Shown here: positions 39,270 to 43,548 of the stretch, one piece after another
How positions within the stretch are numbered: position 1 is the first letter of the stretch
Layout of the letters: each line of letters begins with the position of its first letter
Source of the DNA: Chara braunii
Lineage: Eukaryota; Streptophyta; Charophyceae; Charales; Characeae
Direction of reading: 5' to 3'
NCBI GenBank assembly: GCA_003427395.1
Contig: BFEA01000023.1
Coordinates: 4,146,898 to 4,190,445 of the forward strand
Length of the DNA: 43,548 nucleotides
Notes under the pieces: model-generated
Databases searched by the model: none
What the model was told of the DNA's origin: nothing
What the model saw: only the letters and a program-made list of their open reading frames with translations
Position numbers and translations under genes: made by a program

Positions 39270-39690
39270 GGGACCCATTGGTACCAGGTCTCGGTCGGAG
39301 GTGAGGACCTGAATCGGATTATGGCGAACTACGCAGACGGAACAGTCACTGGGCCAAGGACATATGCGGTACTGGGACTGTACCGGGATGTGCTACTGGT
39401 ACAACTATTGGACTAGGAGACTACTGGTATCGGCCCTGTATTGACACTAGAACTGCAGCGGTGGCTGATTGTCAGTATGGCAACTGTACCAGGTCTGGAT
39501 CTGCACCACAAGAGTCGTTGTTGGTCCCGTTGTTGGTACTATTGGTATCGGAGCAAAGGTCTAATCACCGGACCTGGATTTATAGTTCGGGTTAGTAGTT
39601 GGTACCGAGTCAGCAGGTGGTACTGGGCCAGTGGTCGGTACCCATTTGTTTTTGGGCATGGGCCTGCGCATCCGGGGACCAGTCCAGCTG
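39270..39690. repeat. Degenerate GGTACTGG/GGTACC-word block
   Basis: Variants of GGTAC(T/C)GGG, TACTGGTA and TGGTACC recur about every 10-20 bp. An old minisatellite or the subterminal block of an element. Confidence 0.6.
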
Positions 39691-40549
39691 GCAGTTTAAG
39701 GGAGCAGCCTGTTGGCAGCTATACAAGCAACGACTTCGACTATGAAGAGGAGTTCGCCTTGGGCGAACGACGGTGATCATGATGAACACCGCGACCAAGG
39801 TGTGCACCGCCTATGGAGGAAATGCAAGAGGGAAGAGACACGCTTCGGAAATATGACGACGACCAAGGTGTATGTCGCCCACTGTGATGGCGACCATGGG
39901 GATCGTCGCCCACGCCATGGAGGCAGCCAGTCCGCACTGTACAGGCAATAGCCGTCTGGCGCTCGTGCAAACTCGCTGCCACGGTCAACGACTCTTATGA
40001 AAAAGTTAGCTATGGCCGACACTTGTGTGTGTGAGTACAAACAAAAAAGGGGGATAGTGGATCAGAGGTACGCAACACAGTTTGCGACACATTGGGCTAA
40101 GGGAAGCAATCAGTAGTTTCAATAACGACAGGGTGGAAGAGTTAGTGTATAAGGTACAAAAGACAACACATGAATGTGCATTGATGTGCTTATGACATGG
40201 TCGGGTTGATGTGGACCCGTCCATTTGGTCGTGTTCCACTGAGTTGCGTAGTAAGGTGTTTTGAGAAAGAAATGAGTTCAATGTCGCCCCCCTTTCAATG
40301 AATTGTTGACATTTACACTGAATACACCAATTTCACAATTGACGCTAGACCTAGTGCATTGGGTATACACTACCTCAGAGGGTAGATGTGGAACATATAC
40401 CCGGACTCTCCATACCTTGATAGTAAATTCAATGTATAGAATGACTCAGTCGAGGATTAATCTGAACGATAAGGTGATGGCAAATGAATGAAACATATCT
40501 ATGTAAATAGAGATGCTCTAAGGCTAATAAAATAATTCCATACTATTAA
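39691..40549. other. No recognisable gene
   Basis: Short related GACCAAGGTGT.CACCGCC / GACCAAGGTGTATGTCGCC segments at about 39790 and 39860. Otherwise nothing recognised. Confidence 0.5.
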
Positions 40550-40922
40550 ATCCAAGCTAGTGAAGGTGACCTCACTACAATGGCAAATTGAACATCGTTG
40601 CCTTCCTATGAATAATTGGTTGATTGATTGGTCTACGATGGAGCAAAAAGGTACAACATTTCCCTGATGTAAATTCTACAAGACAGCCTTCCCAACTAGG
40701 ATAATCCCAAAAACCATCGAACAAGTGTTTCTTCAATGTCCTGAAATCATTTGGTTTTGGAAATGGTAGGACCGACTCTGGGTTCATTGGGGGCTTCATA
40801 TCAATTTTTTGAGTTCTCTCCGAATCTTTATACCTCGGGAAGAAAAGTGGTGTCGAACGCATCGGCCCCAACTTTTTTTCGCAAAGTGTGGAAGCCCTCC
40901 CGACCATGTCACGCAGGAGTAA
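40550..40922 (+). pseudogene. LINE 3' fragment (RT zinc-binding-like region)
   Basis: One frame reads LQWQIEHRCLPMNNWLIDW, a stop, CKFYKTAFPTRIIPKTIEQV then FLQCPEIIWFWKW, and on to HVTQE. The spaced C...C...TIEQVFLQCP pattern is that of the zinc-binding domain after plant LINE reverse transcriptases. Two internal stops. Not contiguous with the LINE at 35529-38371. Confidence 0.6.
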
Positions 40923-41095
40923 ACAAAACCAAAACAAGGGGGACAACTCTGGAACGACGCAAAATAATCCCGTGAACCGTTGAGACGGTCGAGGTTGAGT
41001 CGCCTCTTCGCCGCTCTAGCCGGGTGCGCCAGCTATACATCCCACGGTCCCCTACAACATGATAGGTTCCCACGAGGCATAAGCTTTCCTTCCCT
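40885..41095 (+). repeat. Dispersed repeat, copy 1 (partner at 43395-43548)
   Basis: CCCTCCCGACCATGTCACGC, AGCCGGGTGCGCCAGCTATA and CCCCTACAACATGATAGG followed by ACGAGGCA match the right edge of the window at about 75% identity. Type unknown; a pair of LTRs 2.5 kb apart cannot be excluded. Confidence 0.6.
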
Positions 41096-42570
41096 AAGGG
41101 GTTGTCACTACCCTTAGGGGCGTATCCCTACCGAACTACTGACCCACGTGCGAAAGCTTTTAAATGCAATCGCAGAGGTAGGTCAACTGATGGCATTTGC
41201 TCGCTCGTTGTAGTATAGATACGCTTGGTTAACGCCAAGTGGACTTGAGTGTCGTTCGTCCCTTAGGGCGCTAATCTCCTAAGTACGAAGCAGACGCCGG
41301 TCGAGTAGGACGGTCTCAACCAAGCATTAAACCCTCAATTTGATCCTAGTCCCTTAGACACACAGTCAAAAGAAAATTATAACAACCACACATTATTATA
41401 TCAAAAGGATCGACCGTAGTCGATATAAATAAATATTTTAAAAGGATCAAAATCATCATTTGATACATTCAATAGCACAAGACCGAAATATAATCCGACC
41501 ACCCCAGGTCGAACTCTACAAAACAATCATACAATCATCAACAAGAAGCTGGTTACCGACAATAATATTGATGCAACCGACAAGGTAATCGGTTGCCTTA
41601 GTTTTGACTTGATGAAACGCGCTGCCAAAGTAATTCATTCCAGCCTATCGCCAACCTACGATTTGACATGCAATCCCGTCTTTATATATTTCTAATATTT
41701 TTTTATACCTAATTGCCTTGCAAATGATTCTTGATCAGGTGCATTGCTTGAACTGTTGCATATCCATCCTTTAGGAAGTGGTACGAGATACTCCTCCTCC
41801 TCTCTCGATCACAAAAATCGGATCTCAGAAGCCAGGTCATCTCCACCGAATTGGCAAGCACCCGCCCCTCTAAGAACGGTCCACTCTGGGTCGATAATAG
41901 AGCCGACTCTTGAAGCAACGAACCCCCGCCCCATATGCTTCCTGAAGAAAAATAATGTTCACCTCAAGTAACTTTCAATCATTTTTATATCTCCTGAGTC
42001 AGGGTATCTTTGGCGAAAAGAAATCGAGAATATAAAGAATAAGTTTAATTTGGACATGTATAGGTAGATAAGGTCGTTCGGGATAGAACAGGTAGACCTC
42101 AGAAAAATGCTAGATCAATTTAACTTTGTCTTCTTTATTTAAAATTAGTTTTACGACACTCACTAGATTAACCATTTTCAAAATGATAAGTTTTTTTTAC
42201 AAACAGACAGATAAAGAAGAAGGACGACGATTTTTTTTATCTGTCTCAAATAAGCAGAAATCAAACTCCTTTGTAGGCATCCTTCTACCTACCTGCACAT
42301 CACGAAAGGAAAACAAGTTCAAAAGAAAACAGTACAATTTCATACTCAAGTCAAACCTTTCCATTCACATGCATGACTCGCACGACTTTCGTCTACCTTT
42401 TCTTTCGAACATTCAAAACAATAAGGTCAAGCAAAATGTGGGTTCACACAAGTGTTAAGGGATATCTGAGTCGTTCAACTAACTGACCTTGAGTGAAGTT
42501 TGATCCGACTCACTTAAGAAAGCCGAGTAATATCCCAATCAAAAGAAAATAATCATTGTTGAACATGAAA
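41096..42570. other. No recognisable gene
   Basis: Begins with a CCCTAAGGGG...CCCTTAGGGG hairpin at about 41092-41120, then AT-rich sequence. Frames at 41709-41971 and 42126-42458 lack recognisable motifs. No integrase, protease or primer-binding site was seen. Confidence 0.5.
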
Positions 42571-42719
42571 TATACGGCTCACAACTCCACAAGTTGTGGC
42601 ATTTCTCCGGAGCCACGGTCCTTATTCTCCACCAAGTGCCCAAGTGAGCAAGAGTCGGGTCCATTGAGAGAACTCAAGTGGGATAACCCTCTAGGAGGGT
42701 GATCCAAAGAATAAATCCC

Positions 42720-43080
42720 ACGTCTTCTCAACGTCCCAGACAGTCTCAACGCACCCCCGACTGCAGCTCCAATGACACCACATCCTCTAAGGACAGTCCC
42801 AATCAACCGCAAGTCCACGCCACCTCCAATCACCATGCCCGCTCACAATAGCACACCAACATGTCGGTCGCGATCACAACAACCAGTTCCACCTAGTTCC
42901 AAAATGATCATAGATGGTCCCAACACAGTCCCAACTCCACTTTAACCTCCAAGGATTGTCCCACATTAAACCACAGGTCCATGCCGCCTCAAACCATTTC
43001 GTTCGCTTCCCAAGTTGGTCCCACTTGGTCCCCAAATGAGGCCTAGATGGTCCCAATGTCGTCCCACACTATCTCCCGCA
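42720..43080. repeat. Degenerate TGGTCCCAA-word block
   Basis: GATGGTCCCAA, GTCCCAAC, TTGGTCCCAC and CCACGCC variants recur many times. Old minisatellite or subterminal block. Confidence 0.6.
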
Positions 43081-43394
43081 ACACTAGATGGTCCGGAACT
43101 CAAGACCGCTCGCTCCGCACTCCCCCCCAAAAAATAAAGGTGATTTTGGCTGAAAACCGCTTATGCCGCGAGCCCAAAAAAAATAAAGATGTCCTTCCGG
43201 TGCAAACCGCAAGTGCCGCAACTCCAATAGCCACTGCTGCGAGCACTCACTCCGTGCCCTCCTCATGCCGTCGGTCCACGCACCGCTACCACACATACCC
43301 AATTGTGCACCAACGCTAGCCCAACCTCTAGGCCATCTTGGGATCCACCATAGTCGCTGTCGGGCGCAATCGGTCCGGCACCGCACGGGGCAGC

Positions 43395-43548
43395 GCGGGA
43401 CCCTCCCGGCCGCGTCACGCAGGAGTTGGCTTTCAATCCTTCGTCGCAAAAAAAATGCATGGAGCTTCCACAAGCCGCTCCGGCCGGGTGCGCCAGCCAT
43501 ACCTCTCGCGAGCCCCTACGACAGGATAGGGCCTACGCGAGGCACGAC
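43395..43548 (+). repeat. Dispersed repeat, copy 2, cut by window end
   Basis: CCCTCCCGGCCGCGTCACGC, GGCCGGGTGCGCCAGCCATA and CCCCTACGACAGGATAGG match 40885-41095. More GC-rich than the first copy, consistent with less CpG decay. Confidence 0.6.

Noticed and set aside
1-43548. CRISPR array, bacterial operons, ribosome binding sites
   Set aside because: No regularly spaced direct repeats with unique spacers; gene structure and repeats are eukaryotic.

Overview
This window is eukaryotic nuclear DNA from the green-plant lineage. The proof is one complete, well-conserved split gene: a plant-type LTV1 homologue (40S ribosome-assembly factor) on the minus strand. Its four exons lie at 34575-33883, 26074-25508, 21128-20379 and 17606-17475. 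They join in phase 0 at GT/AG sites to give 713 residues. The rest is repeat-rich: microsatellites, decayed retroelements, many short non-autonomous elements, and tRNA-like and U6-like sequences. A repeat-rich streptophyte (for example a charophyte alga) would fit, but the species cannot be fixed from this sequence.

Layout. 1-7.9 kb: repeats only, including two terminal-inverted-repeat elements (4.1-5.0 kb) and pairs of dispersed repeats. 7.9-9.9 kb: a broken minus-strand reverse transcriptase gene. 9.9-11.4 kb: a repeat carrying a hammerhead-ribozyme motif, a 747-bp inverted-repeat element, and a truncated repeat copy. 11.38-11.78 kb: a tight cluster of five tRNA-like sequences, all on the minus strand (Val, Asp, Ser, Ala, Thr), organelle-like in style. 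12.1-17.5 kb: repeats, including an AG/CT hairpin satellite into which a Nextera mate-pair junction adapter has been assembled (an artefact at 13255-13292).

17.5-34.6 kb is the LTV1 gene. Its three introns (7.8, 4.4 and 2.8 kb) hold most of the remaining elements: a hairpin MITE present three times, a second MITE nested in a larger foldback, tRNA-derived SINE-like units, a U6 snRNA retropseudogene, a second hammerhead repeat, TCCGGAC-word elements, minisatellites and long trinucleotide arrays. 34.6-35.5 kb is the probable LTV1 promoter side. 35.5-38.4 kb is a 5'-truncated, frameshifted LINE with a poly(A) tail on the plus strand. 38.4-43.5 kb holds dispersed repeats, a LINE 3' fragment and word-iterated blocks.

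The two most unusual signals are (i) a dispersed repeat with a type III hammerhead-ribozyme fold in two full-length copies plus one half copy, each damaged differently, resembling plant retrozymes; and (ii) a group of non-autonomous DNA elements that share one internal core but carry different iterated palindromic words near their ends (GTTCGGG, TCCGGAC, GGCCCGG). No operon-like logic exists here; LTV1 is the only gene that looks functional.
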